Of a stretch of 64,000 nucleotides of DNA, positions 1 to 8,439 are shown in pieces (position 1 is the stretch's first letter; each line of letters begins with the position of its first letter). A model generated the notes under the pieces. The model ran no database searches. It saw only the letters and a list, made by a program, of their open reading frames with translations, and had not been told where the DNA came from. The stretch lies in contig NZ_SOBG01000006.1 in assembly GCF_004365575.1 (NCBI RefSeq), positions 62,001-126,000 on the forward strand. The letters run 5' to 3'. Made by a program: the position numbers and the translations under genes. This stretch comes from Hypnocyclicus thermotrophus. Its GTDB lineage: Bacteria > Fusobacteriota > Fusobacteriia > Fusobacteriales > Fusobacteriaceae.

Positions 1-4
1 TTAT

Positions 5-1570
5 TTATTTTGCGTATTCTACAGCTCTAGTTTCTCTAACAACTGTAACTTTAATTTGTCCTGGATATTGCATTCGTTCTTCTATTTTTTTAGCTACTTC
101 TCTTGACATTATTGTTGCTTTATCATCATTAATTTCTTCTGCATTTACAATTATTCTTATTTCTCTTCCTGCTTGTATAGCATATGAACTTTCTACTCCT
201 TCAAATGATGTTGCAATTTCTTCAAGATTTTCTAATCTTTTTAAATAAGTAGATAATGTTTCTCTTCTTGCCCCTGGTCTAGAAGCCGATATAGCATCTG
301 CTGCTTGTACTAAAACTGATTCTACACAAGTAAATTCTTCTTCACCATGATGCGCCGCAGCTCCATTATAAACATTTTCTTTTTCACCAAATTTTTTAAG
401 AAATTCTGCTCCAATTATAGCATGAGACCCTTCTATATCATGATCTAAGGCTTTTCCTATATCATGTAAAAGTCCAGATCTTTTAGCTAACTCTACATTA
501 CATCCAAGTTCAGCAGCTAATGTTGAAGCTAAATTAGCTACTTCTATAGAGTGTACTAATACATTTTGACCATAACTTGTTCTATATTTTAATCTTCCTA
601 AAGTTTTAATGATTTCTGGATGCATATCTGTAATTCCTAATTCAAATAATGCTTGTTCTCCAGCTTCGACAATAGCTTGATTAACTTCTTTAGTTGCTTT
701 ATCAACACTTTCTTCTATTTTAGCAGGATGAATTCTTCCATCTTGAACTAATTTTTCTAAGGCTAATTTTGCTATTTCTCTTCTTACACCATCAAAACTC
801 GAAACAACTACTGCTTCAGGTGTATCATCTATAATTACATCTACTCCTGTAAGTGCTTCTATTGCTCTTATATTTCTTCCTTCTCTACCTATTATTCTAC
901 CTTTCATTTCTTCATTAGGTAATTGAACAACCGATATAGTTGCATCTACTACATATTCTGATGCAGCTTTTGATATTGCAGTTGAAAGTATTCTTTTTGA
1001 TATTCTTTCTTTATTATCTTCTAGTTTATTTTCGTATTCTCTTATAACAACAGCAGTTTCATGAGTTAATTCTTCTTTTATTTTATCTAAAAGAATTTCT
1101 TTTGCTTCTTGTTTTGATAATTCAGCTACTCTTTCTAATTCTAGTTCTTGTTTTTCTTTCAATTTTTCTATTTCTTCAATTTTAACATTTAATTCTCTTG
1201 ATTTTTCTTCTAAATGTTTTTCTTTTGTTTCAATTTTTTCTAATTTATTATCTACATTTTCTTCTTTTCTTATAATTCTTTGTTCTTTTTTATCTATTTC
1301 AATTTTTGCAGCTTTTATTTCTTTCTCTGCTTCTTCTTTCATTTTATAAATTTTTTCTTTTGTTTTTATTTCTGTTTCTCTTTTTATATCTTGAGCTTTC
1401 TTTTTTGCTGTTTCCACTATATCTTCTGCTTCAATTTTAGCATTTTCTAATTCTTTTATTTTTCCTTTTAATTGCTCTAGTCTACTATCTATATTTTTCT
1501 TTTTATAGTAAAGTGCTAAAAATATTCCGGCAACCAATATTGTAGCGGAAGCTAGTAATACTATATTCAT
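5..1570 (-). CDS. rny: Ribonuclease Y (endoribonuclease, membrane-anchored)
   Basis: Endoribonuclease that starts mRNA decay, anchored at the inner face of the membrane. The 521 residues match the usual length of the family. Seen in order: one N-terminal membrane helix (about residues 3-21), a long charged coiled coil (about 25-195), a KH RNA-binding domain with [10 protein letters not shown] at 224-233, and an HD domain with the metal-binding HDIGK at about 369-373. It is the last gene of an operon that runs from the lipoprotein at 3957 through the RsbW/STAS pair and a TPR protein. The stop lies four bases from the window edge, so the terminator is not visible. Nothing is missing; identification is firm. 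Confidence 0.97.
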   Translation of the reverse strand: MNIVLLASATILVAGIFLALYYKKKNIDSRLEQLKGKIKELENAKIEAEDIVETAKKKAQDIKRETEIKTKEKIYKMKEEAEKEIKAAKIEIDKKEQRIIRKEENVDNKLEKIETKEKHLEEKSRELNVKIEEIEKLKEKQELELERVAELSKQEAKEILLDKIKEELTHETAVVIREYENKLEDNKERISKRILSTAISKAASEYVVDATISVVQLPNEEMKGRIIGREGRNIRAIEALTGVDVIIDDTPEAVVVSSFDGVRREIAKLALEKLVQDGRIHPAKIEESVDKATKEVNQAIVEAGEQALFELGITDMHPEIIKTLGRLKYRTSYGQNVLVHSIEVANLASTLAAELGCNVELAKRSGLLHDIGKALDHDIEGSHAIIGAEFLKKFGEKENVYNGAAAHHGEEEFTCVESVLVQAADAISASRPGARRETLSTYLKRLENLEEIATSFEGVESSYAIQAGREIRIIVNAEEINDDKATIMSREVAKKIEERMQYPGQIKVTVVRETRAVEYAK

Positions 1571-1590
1571 AACTTCTCCCTCTTTCTGTA

Positions 1591-2673
1591 TTAGTTTATA
1601 ATGTATTCTTGATCAACTTCTATAACTGTATATTCTTCTATTATTTCAAATGTTGCTAATTTTTGATCAAGTCTACTTATTCTTACCCTTGCGACAGGTA
1701 ATGTTCTAGTTGCCAGTTTTTCTCCTGTTCTATTATCAAATACACTTGGTAATACACTGCTTAGTATATAAGTATCACCTAATGTAGCATTGGGAATTAT
1801 TCTTCTATCTATAGTTACTTGAGTATTCCATCTTGTGATAATTCTAACTCTTTTGTAATTATCTTTTTGGTCATAATATATAGATTTTAATATTTTTCTT
1901 ACTTCTGGAAGGTGTGAAATAGTTCTTGACATTTCATATACTTTATCATATTTTTTTTGGTCATAATAAAGTTTTAATAAACTTAATTTTATTTCTTCAG
2001 AATCATTATATTCTAAAGCTTTATTAAAATTATATTCTGCTAAAACAAAATTTTTATTATCTGCATAAACTTTTCCTATTTTATAATAATATATATAATT
2101 TTCTGGATATGTTTCTATTGCTTTTTTCATAAGTACCATAGCTTCATTTGTACTATTATTCTTTAATAAACTTATAGCTTCATAATAGTAATTATCTGCT
2201 TTTTGTTTGTCTTTTTCTATCCTTTTTACATATTCAATTGACGGATATTTATTTAAAATAATATTATATTCTTTATTTAAATATAAGTATTCTAAAAATA
2301 TATTTTCAAGTGCTTCTTTATTTTCTAAAGTATCATATATTTGTAAAAGTGCTGTTGTTTCGTTATTTAACATTAAATAATTAAACAATTTCACTCTAAC
2401 ATCATCATCTGTTGTAATTAATTCCTTAAATAATTTACTTACTTTTTCACTATTATTTAACTCATAATTTATTTTAAAATAAAGAAGTTTAGCATCTTCA
2501 TAGTCAGGAACTTCATTTAATACAAGTTCTAGACTATACATAGCTTTTTTATAATCTTTTTGATTGTAATATTCTTTAGCATTTTTATATTCTTCGTATA
2601 TATTCGCTGAAAAAATATTTATTACTAAAGTAAAATATATAATTATTAAACTAATTTTTTTTGGATTTTTCAT
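1591..2673 (-). CDS. Secreted or membrane-anchored TPR-repeat protein, unknown role
   Basis: About 360 residues. A hydrophobic N-terminal segment (signal peptide or anchor) is followed by tetratricopeptide-like helical repeats, for example around [20 protein letters not shown] and again around [20 protein letters not shown] and [20 protein letters not shown]. The last ~90 residues are a beta-rich region with no repeat that I do not recognise. I chose the ATG at 2673 because AGGTGG sits five bases upstream; an in-frame GTG three codons earlier overlaps that ribosome site. TPR proteins act as scaffolds, often in the envelope, but the partner is unknown here. It lies 20 bases upstream of rny and just downstream of the STAS gene, so it is cotranscribed with both. 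Confidence 0.75.
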   Translation of the reverse strand: MKNPKKISLIIIYFTLVINIFSANIYEEYKNAKEYYNQKDYKKAMYSLELVLNEVPDYEDAKLLYFKINYELNNSEKVSKLFKELITTDDDVRVKLFNYLMLNNETTALLQIYDTLENKEALENIFLEYLYLNKEYNIILNKYPSIEYVKRIEKDKQKADNYYYEAISLLKNNSTNEAMVLMKKAIETYPENYIYYYKIGKVYADNKNFVLAEYNFNKALEYNDSEEIKLSLLKLYYDQKKYDKVYEMSRTISHLPEVRKILKSIYYDQKDNYKRVRIITRWNTQVTIDRRIIPNATLGDTYILSSVLPSVFDNRTGEKLATRTLPVARVRISRLDQKLATFEIIEEYTVIEVDQEYIIN

Positions 2674-2703
2674 AATATCCACCTATTTAAATTTTAATTT
2701 TGT

Positions 2704-3048
2704 TTAAAAGCTTTCTAAAGCCTCGTTTTCATTATTATAAATATCAAATAATTCATCTAATCCAACCATTTCAAAAATTGTAGAAATATGTGTATTTAAA
2801 TTCACTAATTTTAAATCTCCATCTTTTTCCCTAATTTCTTTTAATCGTCCTCTTAATATTCCCATCGCTAAACTATTGATATGTACTAATTCTTTAAAAT
2901 CAATTATAATTTTTTTCACACCATTTTCTGTTAATTTTATTAACTTATCTTTTAATTGAGGTGCAACTAACGCATCTAGCTCTCCTTTTACTCTAAGTAT
3001 AACAGTATCACCTATTTTTTCTTCTAGTATTTCAAAGTTAGTTACCAT
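2704..3048 (-). CDS. STAS-domain anti-sigma factor antagonist (SpoIIAA/RsbV type)
   Basis: A 114-residue single STAS domain. In the family, the unphosphorylated protein binds the anti-sigma kinase and releases its target, and the kinase switches it off by phosphorylating a conserved serine. The expected site is the Ser in HINSLAMG near residue 59, which is present. The gene is 12 bases downstream of the RsbW-type kinase gene, the normal arrangement of a partner-switching pair. No sigma factor or dedicated phosphatase gene is next to it; the only PP2C-type phosphatase in the window is at 41824-43248. The family is clear; the output of the switch (sigma factor, enzyme or motility control) cannot be read from the sequence. 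Confidence 0.9.
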   Translation of the reverse strand: MVTNFEILEEKIGDTVILRVKGELDALVAPQLKDKLIKLTENGVKKIIIDFKELVHINSLAMGILRGRLKEIREKDGDLKLVNLNTHISTIFEMVGLDELFDIYNNENEALESF

Positions 3049-3060
3049 ATACTTCCCTCC

Positions 3061-3447
3061 TTATAATTTTTTTAAAGCTTCTATTCTAGTTCCTCTTTTT
3101 TTTACTATAATTTCTAAACTATCAACAAGTCCTCGAACTATATTTAGACCCATTCCACCTTCTTCTTTACTATGTCCTTCACCTTTAAAACCACTTCCAA
3201 AATCTTCAACAATGATAAATATTTTTCCATCTTTAATTTTTAATTTTAATTCTAATTCTCTTTTATCATCTTTTGAAAAATATGCGTGTTCTACTACATT
3301 TGTACATAATTCATCAATTATTGATATTAGTTGAAATATATTTTTTTCATCTATTTTATTGTTTATTAAAAAATTTTTTACGGCATTTCTTATTTTACTT
3401 AAAAGCTCATATTTTGCTTCTACTTTTAAAAAAAAATTTGTATTCAT
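3061..3447 (-). CDS. RsbW/SpoIIAB-type serine kinase, anti-sigma regulatory factor
   Basis: 128 residues forming a small GHKL ATPase domain. The N box (DELCTNVVEHAY, about 46-57), the G1 box (VEDFGSGF) and the G2 box (GGMGLNIVR) are all present, so ATP binding and kinase activity are expected. In the family it phosphorylates its STAS antagonist (the next gene) and otherwise binds a target such as a sigma factor. It is preceded seven bases upstream by a lipoprotein gene and followed by the STAS gene. The order lipoprotein-kinase-STAS-TPR-rny shares one promoter at 3982-4010. The kinase assignment is strong, the target unknown. Confidence 0.9.
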   Translation of the reverse strand: MNTNFFLKVEAKYELLSKIRNAVKNFLINNKIDEKNIFQLISIIDELCTNVVEHAYFSKDDKRELELKLKIKDGKIFIIVEDFGSGFKGEGHSKEEGGMGLNIVRGLVDSLEIIVKKRGTRIEALKKL

Positions 3448-3453
3448 TTATGT

Positions 3454-3957
3454 TTACCCTCTTTCACTAAAAGAGATAAATACCCATTTTTCATTAACAA
3501 GTTTACTATTTATTTCAAAATAAAAACTATCATCAAAATAACTTATTATTAATGGAACTTTTGTTATATCTCTTCCAAATTTTATTTTTCCAAAGTAAAT
3601 TTTTGCTTTAGTAATATTATATTTTTTCATATTCTTAATAATTAATTCGTTTTCTAAAGTATCTAAAGTACTTTCTTTTAGTAAATTATACTTCGAATCT
3701 TTTAATTCTTGTTTTATATTACTAAGAAGCTCTCGTAAATCTTGTTCTTTTTTTAATTTGTATTTTAACTTTTGCCGTAAATAATCTTGTTTTTTACCTT
3801 CTTTAATATACTTCAACATTTCTTTTGCGTTTTTAAGATCCCAATTTTCATAGTAATAATAGAACTTTTTTTCATAAACTGGCATTTCTTGTTTTTTCTC
3901 TAAATTACTACAACTTATTATAAATAAAGTTATAATAAAAATAAATATTTTTTTCAA
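3454..3957 (-). CDS. Small lipoprotein of unknown function
   Basis: 167 residues. The N-terminus is a lipoprotein signal: two Lys, a hydrophobic stretch, then the lipobox IISC with the acylated Cys at position 16. The mature part is Lys/Glu-rich, mostly helical by eye (KKEQDLRELLSNIKQELKDS), and ends in a short beta-rich stretch resembling a cystatin or NTF2-like sheet (YFEINSKLVNEKWVFISF); that comparison is weak. It is the first gene of the operon that contains the RsbW/STAS pair and rny, which hints at an envelope input to that pair, but this is only a guess from position. Confidence 0.7.
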   Translation of the reverse strand: MKKIFIFIITLFIISCSNLEKKQEMPVYEKKFYYYYENWDLKNAKEMLKYIKEGKKQDYLRQKLKYKLKKEQDLRELLSNIKQELKDSKYNLLKESTLDTLENELIIKNMKKYNITKAKIYFGKIKFGRDITKVPLIISYFDDSFYFEINSKLVNEKWVFISFSERG

Positions 3958-3981
3958 AACTACCCCCTAAGGTATCAATTT

Positions 3982-4010
3982 ATTTTATCATACTCTGATT
4001 AAATACGCAA
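3982..4010 (-). promoter_or_regulatory. Sigma70-type promoter for the lipoprotein-rsbW-STAS-TPR-rny operon
   Basis: On the minus strand TTGCGT (4010-4005) is followed after exactly 17 bases by TAAAAT (3987-3982), 25 bases before the lipoprotein start. It lies in the short gap after the end of miaA. The -10 differs from consensus at one position, the -35 at two. Confidence 0.6.
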
Positions 4011-4016
4011 GTTGAA

Positions 4017-4913
4017 TTAAACGTTAAAAATCTCTAATATATTTTCTATAATCTCCTCTTCAGCTTGCTTATCTAAGTCAAACCAAATAATATCTTTTTC
4101 TTTATTAAACCAAGTAAATTGCCTTTTTGCATAACGTCTTGTTTCTCTTTTTATTATTTCTTTTGCTTCATTTAATGTGATTTTCCCTTCAAAATATAAA
4201 AATAGCTCTTTATAACCTATAGCTTTTATATTCTCAATTCCTTTTTTATAATTTTCATATAGAAATTTTGCTTCATTTAAAAGACCTTCATTAAACATAA
4301 TATCGACTCTTTTATTAATTCTATTATATAAAATCTCCCTATCTCTTTTTAATCCAATCTTAATAAAAGTATAATTGTTATTTTTTATATTTTTATTTCT
4401 TAATTTCGAATATTTTTCATTTGTAATTAGACAAACTTCTAAGGCCCTCTCTACTCTTATTCTATTTTTTAAATCAATAGCCTTATATGCCTCAATATCT
4501 ATTTTTTTTAATTTCTCACATAATTCTTCTAAAGTATATTTTAGTAATTCTTTTCTTATCTCTAAATTACTTTCTGGTAAACTAGATAATCCTTCTGTTA
4601 TACTTCTAATATAAAGCCCTGTTCCACCAGCTAATATAACATTCTTTCCATTAAGATTACTTAGTACTTCATTGACTCTATTATAATATTCGCCTACACT
4701 ATATTTATGTGTTGGCTCTATTTCATCTATTAAATAATGTTTCACTCCTTCCATCTCGTTTTTTGTTATTTTAGCTGTTCCTATATCCATATATTTATAT
4801 ACTTGCATAGAATCACTAGAAATTATATCTGCATCTATTTTTTTTGCTAATTTTATTGAAAGTGATGTTTTACCAACTCCTGTTGGGCCTGCTATAACAA
4901 TTCCTTTATTCAT
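4017..4913 (-). CDS. miaA: tRNA dimethylallyltransferase
   Basis: Transfers a dimethylallyl group to N6 of A37 in tRNAs that read codons starting with U. The 298 residues are a normal length. Visible motifs are the P-loop GPTGVGKTS (9-17), the substrate-binding DSMQVYKYMDIGTAK (34-48), GGTGLYI near residue 97, and the C-terminal RRYAKRQFTWF that contacts tRNA. It starts 43 bases after the obg terminator hairpin and about 60 bases before the next operon promoter. Nothing unusual. Confidence 0.97.
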   Translation of the reverse strand: MNKGIVIAGPTGVGKTSLSIKLAKKIDADIISSDSMQVYKYMDIGTAKITKNEMEGVKHYLIDEIEPTHKYSVGEYYNRVNEVLSNLNGKNVILAGGTGLYIRSITEGLSSLPESNLEIRKELLKYTLEELCEKLKKIDIEAYKAIDLKNRIRVERALEVCLITNEKYSKLRNKNIKNNNYTFIKIGLKRDREILYNRINKRVDIMFNEGLLNEAKFLYENYKKGIENIKAIGYKELFLYFEGKITLNEAKEIIKRETRRYAKRQFTWFNKEKDIIWFDLDKQAEEEIIENILEIFNV

Positions 4914-4956
4914 ATTTCACCTACCTAATACTTATTTTATTTATTATAATTTAAAA

Positions 4957-4997
4957 TTCCCTTAGATATAATGAAATACTTTTATACCTAAGGGAAA
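4957..4997 (-). terminator. Terminator of obg
   Basis: Two 14-base arms (4957-4970 and 4984-4997) pair with one G-U type mismatch, with a 13-base loop and an A/T-rich tail (TTTTAAATT on the minus strand). It begins four bases after the obg stop codon and separates obg from miaA. Confidence 0.7.
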
Positions 4998-5000
4998 TTA

Positions 5001-6281
5001 TTATTCTACATACTCAAATTCAAATCCTTCTATTCTAATTACATCTCCATCTTCAATCCCATGTTTTTTTAATTCTTTTTCTAGACCTAAATTTTTTAAC
5101 ATTCTAATAAAACTAACTATTCCAGCATCTCCATTGAATACATAAGTATTCAATATATTATCTATAATCTTTCCTGTTACTTCAAATGTACCATTTTCAT
5201 CTATTGTTACTTCCCAATCTTTTTTATCTTTTTCTATTTCTGCTATTACATTTTCTACTTCTACTTCTTCTTCTAAAGGTTCTCTTTCTATTTTTTCTAA
5301 CATAACTAATGTTTCATCAAGAACTTCTTTTAACCCATCATTTAACAATACAGATACTGGAAATAATTTTAGTCCTTTTTTTTCTATATATTTTTTAAAT
5401 TTTTCATATTTTTCATCATCATATATCATATCCATTTTGTTTGCTAACACAATTTGAGATTTTTTAGATAATTTTTCACTAAATTTTTGAAGTTCATTAT
5501 TTATTTTTTCAAAATCATCTATTGGATCTCTCCCTTCTAATCCAGCTGCATCAACTATATGATATATCATCTTACATCTTTCTATATGTTTTAAAAATTT
5601 ATCTCCTAATCCTACCCCTTCATGTGCCCCTTCGATAAGTCCTGGAATATCAGCAATAACAAATGATTTATCGTGATGTTTCACTACTCCTAATTTAGGT
5701 GCTAAAGTAGTAAAATGATAATTTGCTACTTTAGATTTTGCCGCTGAAACTTTATTAATCAAACTTGATTTCCCTACACTAGGATATCCTACAAGAGCTA
5801 CATCAGCTAATAATTTAAGTTCTAATTTTATTTTTAATTCTTTTCCTTCTCTTCCTTTTCCTGCTAAAGTAGGTGCTTTTCTTATAGAAGATTTAAAATG
5901 AATATTTCCAAGTCCTCCTTTTCCACCTTTTAAAAGAACTCTTTTTTCTCCTTCTTTATTTAAATCTAATAATAATTTTCCAGTTTCTATATCTCTAACC
6001 ATAGTTCCAACAGGTACTTTAATTACTAAATCCTCTCCTGTTTTCCCATACATTTTCTTTTTAGCACCATTTTTACCATCTTCTGCCTTAAATAATTTTT
6101 GGTATTTAAAATCTATTAATGTATTTATATTATTATCTGCTATAAAAATAATGCTTCCACCATCTCCACCATCTCCACCATCTGGACCACCAAATTGGAC
6201 ATGTTTTTCTCTTCTAAATGTAGCCGCTCCATCTCCACCTTTACCCGCTTTTACTGTTATTATAGCCTCATCTATAAACAT
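5001..6281 (-). CDS. obg: Ribosome-assembly GTPase Obg/CgtA
   Basis: Essential GTPase of late 50S assembly and stress control. Three domains are seen: the glycine-rich Obg fold (1-158, with GGDGGDGG), the G domain with P-loop GYPSVGKSS at 165-173, G3 DIPGLIEGA near 212 and G4 NKMD near 282, and a C-terminal OCT domain (about 350-426). The length of 426 residues matches obg proteins of Firmicutes. The start ATG has AGGAGG upstream. It sits downstream of the rplU-prp-rpmA operon, a common grouping, but the rpmA terminator lies between. Confidence 0.97.
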   Translation of the reverse strand: MFIDEAIITVKAGKGGDGAATFRREKHVQFGGPDGGDGGDGGSIIFIADNNINTLIDFKYQKLFKAEDGKNGAKKKMYGKTGEDLVIKVPVGTMVRDIETGKLLLDLNKEGEKRVLLKGGKGGLGNIHFKSSIRKAPTLAGKGREGKELKIKLELKLLADVALVGYPSVGKSSLINKVSAAKSKVANYHFTTLAPKLGVVKHHDKSFVIADIPGLIEGAHEGVGLGDKFLKHIERCKMIYHIVDAAGLEGRDPIDDFEKINNELQKFSEKLSKKSQIVLANKMDMIYDDEKYEKFKKYIEKKGLKLFPVSVLLNDGLKEVLDETLVMLEKIEREPLEEEVEVENVIAEIEKDKKDWEVTIDENGTFEVTGKIIDNILNTYVFNGDAGIVSFIRMLKNLGLEKELKKHGIEDGDVIRIEGFEFEYVE

Positions 6282-6434
6282 ATTTCCTCCTTAATTTACT
6301 ACTCTTTTTAAACATTTCAGATAAAATCAATATAAAAATAAAATTTATTTCCTTATATTATATATAATTTCATTTATATTTTAAACAATTTTATTATTTC
6401 TATTCACTCTATCTTTAATAAAAATTTGTTTTAA

Positions 6435-6460
6435 TAAAAAAATCCCGGGCTTGCCGGGAT
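6435..6460 (-). terminator. Rho-independent terminator of the rplU-prp-rpmA operon
   Basis: The 7-bp GC-rich stem ATCCCGG/CCGGGAT (6442-6448 with 6454-6460) has a five-base loop and is followed on the minus strand by seven T. It begins six bases after the rpmA stop. Confidence 0.9.
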
Positions 6461-6466
6461 AATTAA

Positions 6467-6748
6467 TTATTCTGCAGGATATACAGATACTTGCTTTCTA
6501 TCTCTTCCTAATCTTTCAAATTTTACAAATCCATCAACTAAAGCAAACAGAGTAAAATCTTTACCTTGTCCCATGTTTGTCCCTGCGTAAAATTTGTTTC
6601 CTCTTTGTCTAACAATTATATTTCCAGCTTTTACAAATTGCCCATCATATCTTTTTACTCCAAGATATTTAGGATTTGAATCTCTTCCATTTTTTGTAGA
6701 ACCCGCTCCTTTTTTAGACGCGAATAATTGTAAATTTATCATTAACAT
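6467..6748 (-). CDS. rpmA: 50S ribosomal protein L27, with cleavable N-terminal extension
   Basis: 93 residues. The body ([21 protein letters not shown]) is typical L27. Unlike proteobacterial L27, it begins with a nine-residue extension ending LQLF before ASKKGAGS. In Staphylococcus aureus this extension is removed by the Prp protease, freeing the N-terminus that reaches the peptidyl-transferase centre; the motif here fits that cut after Phe9. The gene for Prp is immediately upstream and its stop codon overlaps this start as TAATG. AGGAGG lies seven bases before the ATG. This supports the longer start rather than a start inside the extension. Confidence 0.97.
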   Translation of the reverse strand: MLMINLQLFASKKGAGSTKNGRDSNPKYLGVKRYDGQFVKAGNIIVRQRGNKFYAGTNMGQGKDFTLFALVDGFVKFERLGRDRKQVSVYPAE

Positions 6749-7098
6749 TAGTTTGCCTCCTTTTCAACAACTTTTAAAAACTTTGGATACTGCTTTTCTA
6801 TTTCTTTCAACATTATACACATAGACTCTAAAATAGCGTCTATTTCTTTTCTATGTTGTATTACTTTTTTTTGTATTTTTATAGAAGATATATCAAGTTT
6901 TAAATAACCTGTATCTTCATCTATTTTTATAGCTGCTGGAATTTTAAGATATTCTGTTATTCCAATAGCTGATTGTTGGCTTATAGCTGAAATAGCTGAA
7001 CATACAATATCTTCTCCGCTATTTGCGTACCCACTATGCCCTTCACCATAAAACCCAATAATTTTATAATTTTTTCTTACAATTGTAAACTTTGTCAT
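6748..7098 (-). CDS. prp: Ribosomal-processing cysteine protease Prp
   Basis: 116 residues. The family is a small cysteine protease that cuts the L27 (and L21 operon) N-terminal extension. The catalytic pair is present: His21 in GEGHSGYA and Cys33 in EDIVCSAIS. The start ATG overlaps the rplU stop (ATAATG type, sharing base 7098), and the stop overlaps the rpmA start, so the three genes are translationally coupled. The co-occurrence with an extended L27 gives good functional support. Confidence 0.93.
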   Translation of the reverse strand: MTKFTIVRKNYKIIGFYGEGHSGYANSGEDIVCSAISAISQQSAIGITEYLKIPAAIKIDEDTGYLKLDISSIKIQKKVIQHRKEIDAILESMCIMLKEIEKQYPKFLKVVEKEAN

Positions 7099-7409
7099 TA
7101 TGCTTCTATTGATTTTATTTCTAATTGAGTAAATAACTGTCTATGTCCCATTTTTCTAGCAGAAGCTTTTTTAGGTTTATATTTAAAGTTAATTACTTTT
7201 TTCCCTTTTCCTTGAGCTACTACAGTCGCTACAACTTTTGCTCCTTCTACGAAAGGTTTACCAACTTTAATTTCACCTTCATTTGCTACTAATAACACTT
7301 CATTTAATTCAACTTCTTGATTTAATTCAGCATTTATTTTTTCTACTCTTATTTTATCTCCTGCCGCTACTTTGTACTGTTTTCCTCCAGTTTTTATTAC
7401 TGCGTACAT
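7098..7409 (-). CDS. rplU: 50S ribosomal protein L21
   Basis: 103 residues with the classical L21 start [14 protein letters not shown] and the C-terminal [12 protein letters not shown] motif. First gene of rplU-prp-rpmA. The ribosome site GGAGGTGAAAAC precedes the ATG. Ribosomal leaders often control such operons; the ~65-base leader (7410-7475) contains a small imperfect hairpin around 7442-7460, but I could not match it to the known Firmicutes L21 leader. Confidence 0.97.
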   Translation of the reverse strand: MYAVIKTGGKQYKVAAGDKIRVEKINAELNQEVELNEVLLVANEGEIKVGKPFVEGAKVVATVVAQGKGKKVINFKYKPKKASARKMGHRQLFTQLEIKSIEA

Positions 7410-7478
7410 GTTTTCACCTCCAAAATATTTTCGCTAACTTAAGGCTGCTGAAAGCCCTTGTTATGCGTTAACCGTCTT

Positions 7479-7507
7479 ATTTTATACTTTTTTCTTTGTT
7501 TTGTCAA
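7479..7507 (-). promoter_or_regulatory. rplU: Promoter of rplU-prp-rpmA
   Basis: Perfect -35 TTGACA (7507-7502), 17-base spacer, -10 TAAAAT (7484-7479) on the minus strand, about 70 bases before rplU. Expected start of transcription is near 7472. It lies only 28 bases after the end of the upstream Rnf-like operon, with no terminator visible between them. Confidence 0.8.
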
Positions 7508-7534
7508 GTAATTTTACTTTAATTATTAGATATT

Positions 7535-7981
7535 TTATAAATAGGCTATTATTATTGAAATAATTGCAAAAATAATAAGATATATTTCTTCATAAGAATT
7601 TTTTTTATATTTTGTTTTTATTTCTTTTATTATTTCTTTTATAAAAAAAGAAATAATAATATATACTAAAATTAATGTGGTTAGTTTAAAAAAAGTATTA
7701 TTTTCTACTAATAAAAAAGGCAACATCAAAAAAGGTAATGTCAAAAAATCTATTTTATATTTTATAAAAATTGCTAATATTAAAAACAATAAAAAATAAA
7801 TCGAAAAATTAATTTCAGTATTATTAGACAACAATTTATAAAATATCGGTGTTCCTATAAATAAAATAATTTCTTTTTTATTTAAAAACAATTTCTTTTT
7901 ATCTAAAAAAAATTCTATTCCTATTAAATATAAAAAAAAATACGAATTATTTATTAATATTTCATGCATATATTCTCTCAT
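7535..7981 (-). CDS. RnfA-like integral membrane protein, strongly diverged and short
   Basis: 148 residues, nearly all hydrophobic, with about five membrane segments. Recognised mainly by position as the last gene of an rnfC-D/G-E-A order. Weak sequence support: the start EILINNSYFFLYLIGIEFF recalls the RnfA N-terminus (a conserved Asn-Asn/Asn-Phe followed by a helix and GIC), and the end (IKEIIKEIK, then a final helix IIFAIISIIIAYL) recalls the RnfA C-terminus (RER, then a last helix). RnfA is normally about 190-200 residues and has conserved Cys that bind a membrane [2Fe-2S] cluster; this protein has no Cys at all. The ATG overlaps the previous stop by four bases. If it is not RnfA, it is an unknown membrane protein. 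Confidence 0.45.
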   Translation of the reverse strand: MREYMHEILINNSYFFLYLIGIEFFLDKKKLFLNKKEIILFIGTPIFYKLLSNNTEINFSIYFLLFLILAIFIKYKIDFLTLPFLMLPFLLVENNTFFKLTTLILVYIIISFFIKEIIKEIKTKYKKNSYEEIYLIIFAIISIIIAYL

Positions 7982-8430
7982 GTCTCGTTCTCCTTTTTAA
8001 AAAACAAGAAATTTTCTATAATTTGTCTAATTATTAAAAAAAATATTATTCCTATTCCAGCATTTTCTACATATTTCATCCCAAAAAACATTTCTAGATT
8101 TTTTCTAAAAAAACTTAAAAATATAATTATCAATATATTTTTTAGTACATTTTTTTCTGAAAATTTAAAACTATATAATAAAGAAATCAAAGAAAATATT
8201 AATATGTTTTTATCTAAAGAAAAAATATATATTGTTTTTAATATTTCAACTAATATACAAATAAAAATACTTAATATTAACTTGACTTTATATTCATCTT
8301 TAAAAATTTTAATAAGAAGTAAATTGAAAATATATAATATTAAAAAACCTAAAACAGCGTCTAGACTTGTTTCTAAATTTACACTTCCCATTACTATTAA
8401 CATAACAGCATATTCTGAAAATATTTGCAT
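7978..8430 (-). CDS. RnfE-like integral membrane protein, strongly diverged and short
   Basis: 150 residues with about four to five membrane helices. The stretch NLETSLDAVLGFLILYIFNL can be laid on the RnfE/RnfA family segment after the LGLCP motif (slenAlgMGlavt), and the following helix also fits, but the conserved LGLCP Cys is absent and the protein is about 50 residues shorter than usual RnfE. Cys is present only once (in a predicted helix, FICILVEIL). It sits between the RnfD/G-like gene (9 bases upstream) and the RnfA-like gene (4-base overlap). The assignment rests on gene order plus weak similarity; it may no longer carry redox cofactors. Confidence 0.45.
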   Translation of the reverse strand: MQIFSEYAVMLIVMGSVNLETSLDAVLGFLILYIFNLLLIKIFKDEYKVKLILSIFICILVEILKTIYIFSLDKNILIFSLISLLYSFKFSEKNVLKNILIIIFLSFFRKNLEMFFGMKYVENAGIGIIFFLIIRQIIENFLFFKKENET

Positions 8431-8439
8431 TCAAATCAC

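Noticed and set aside
7410-7478. Known Firmicutes L21 leader RNA
   Set aside because: There is a small imperfect hairpin, but I could not recognise the published consensus; only the promoter is annotated.
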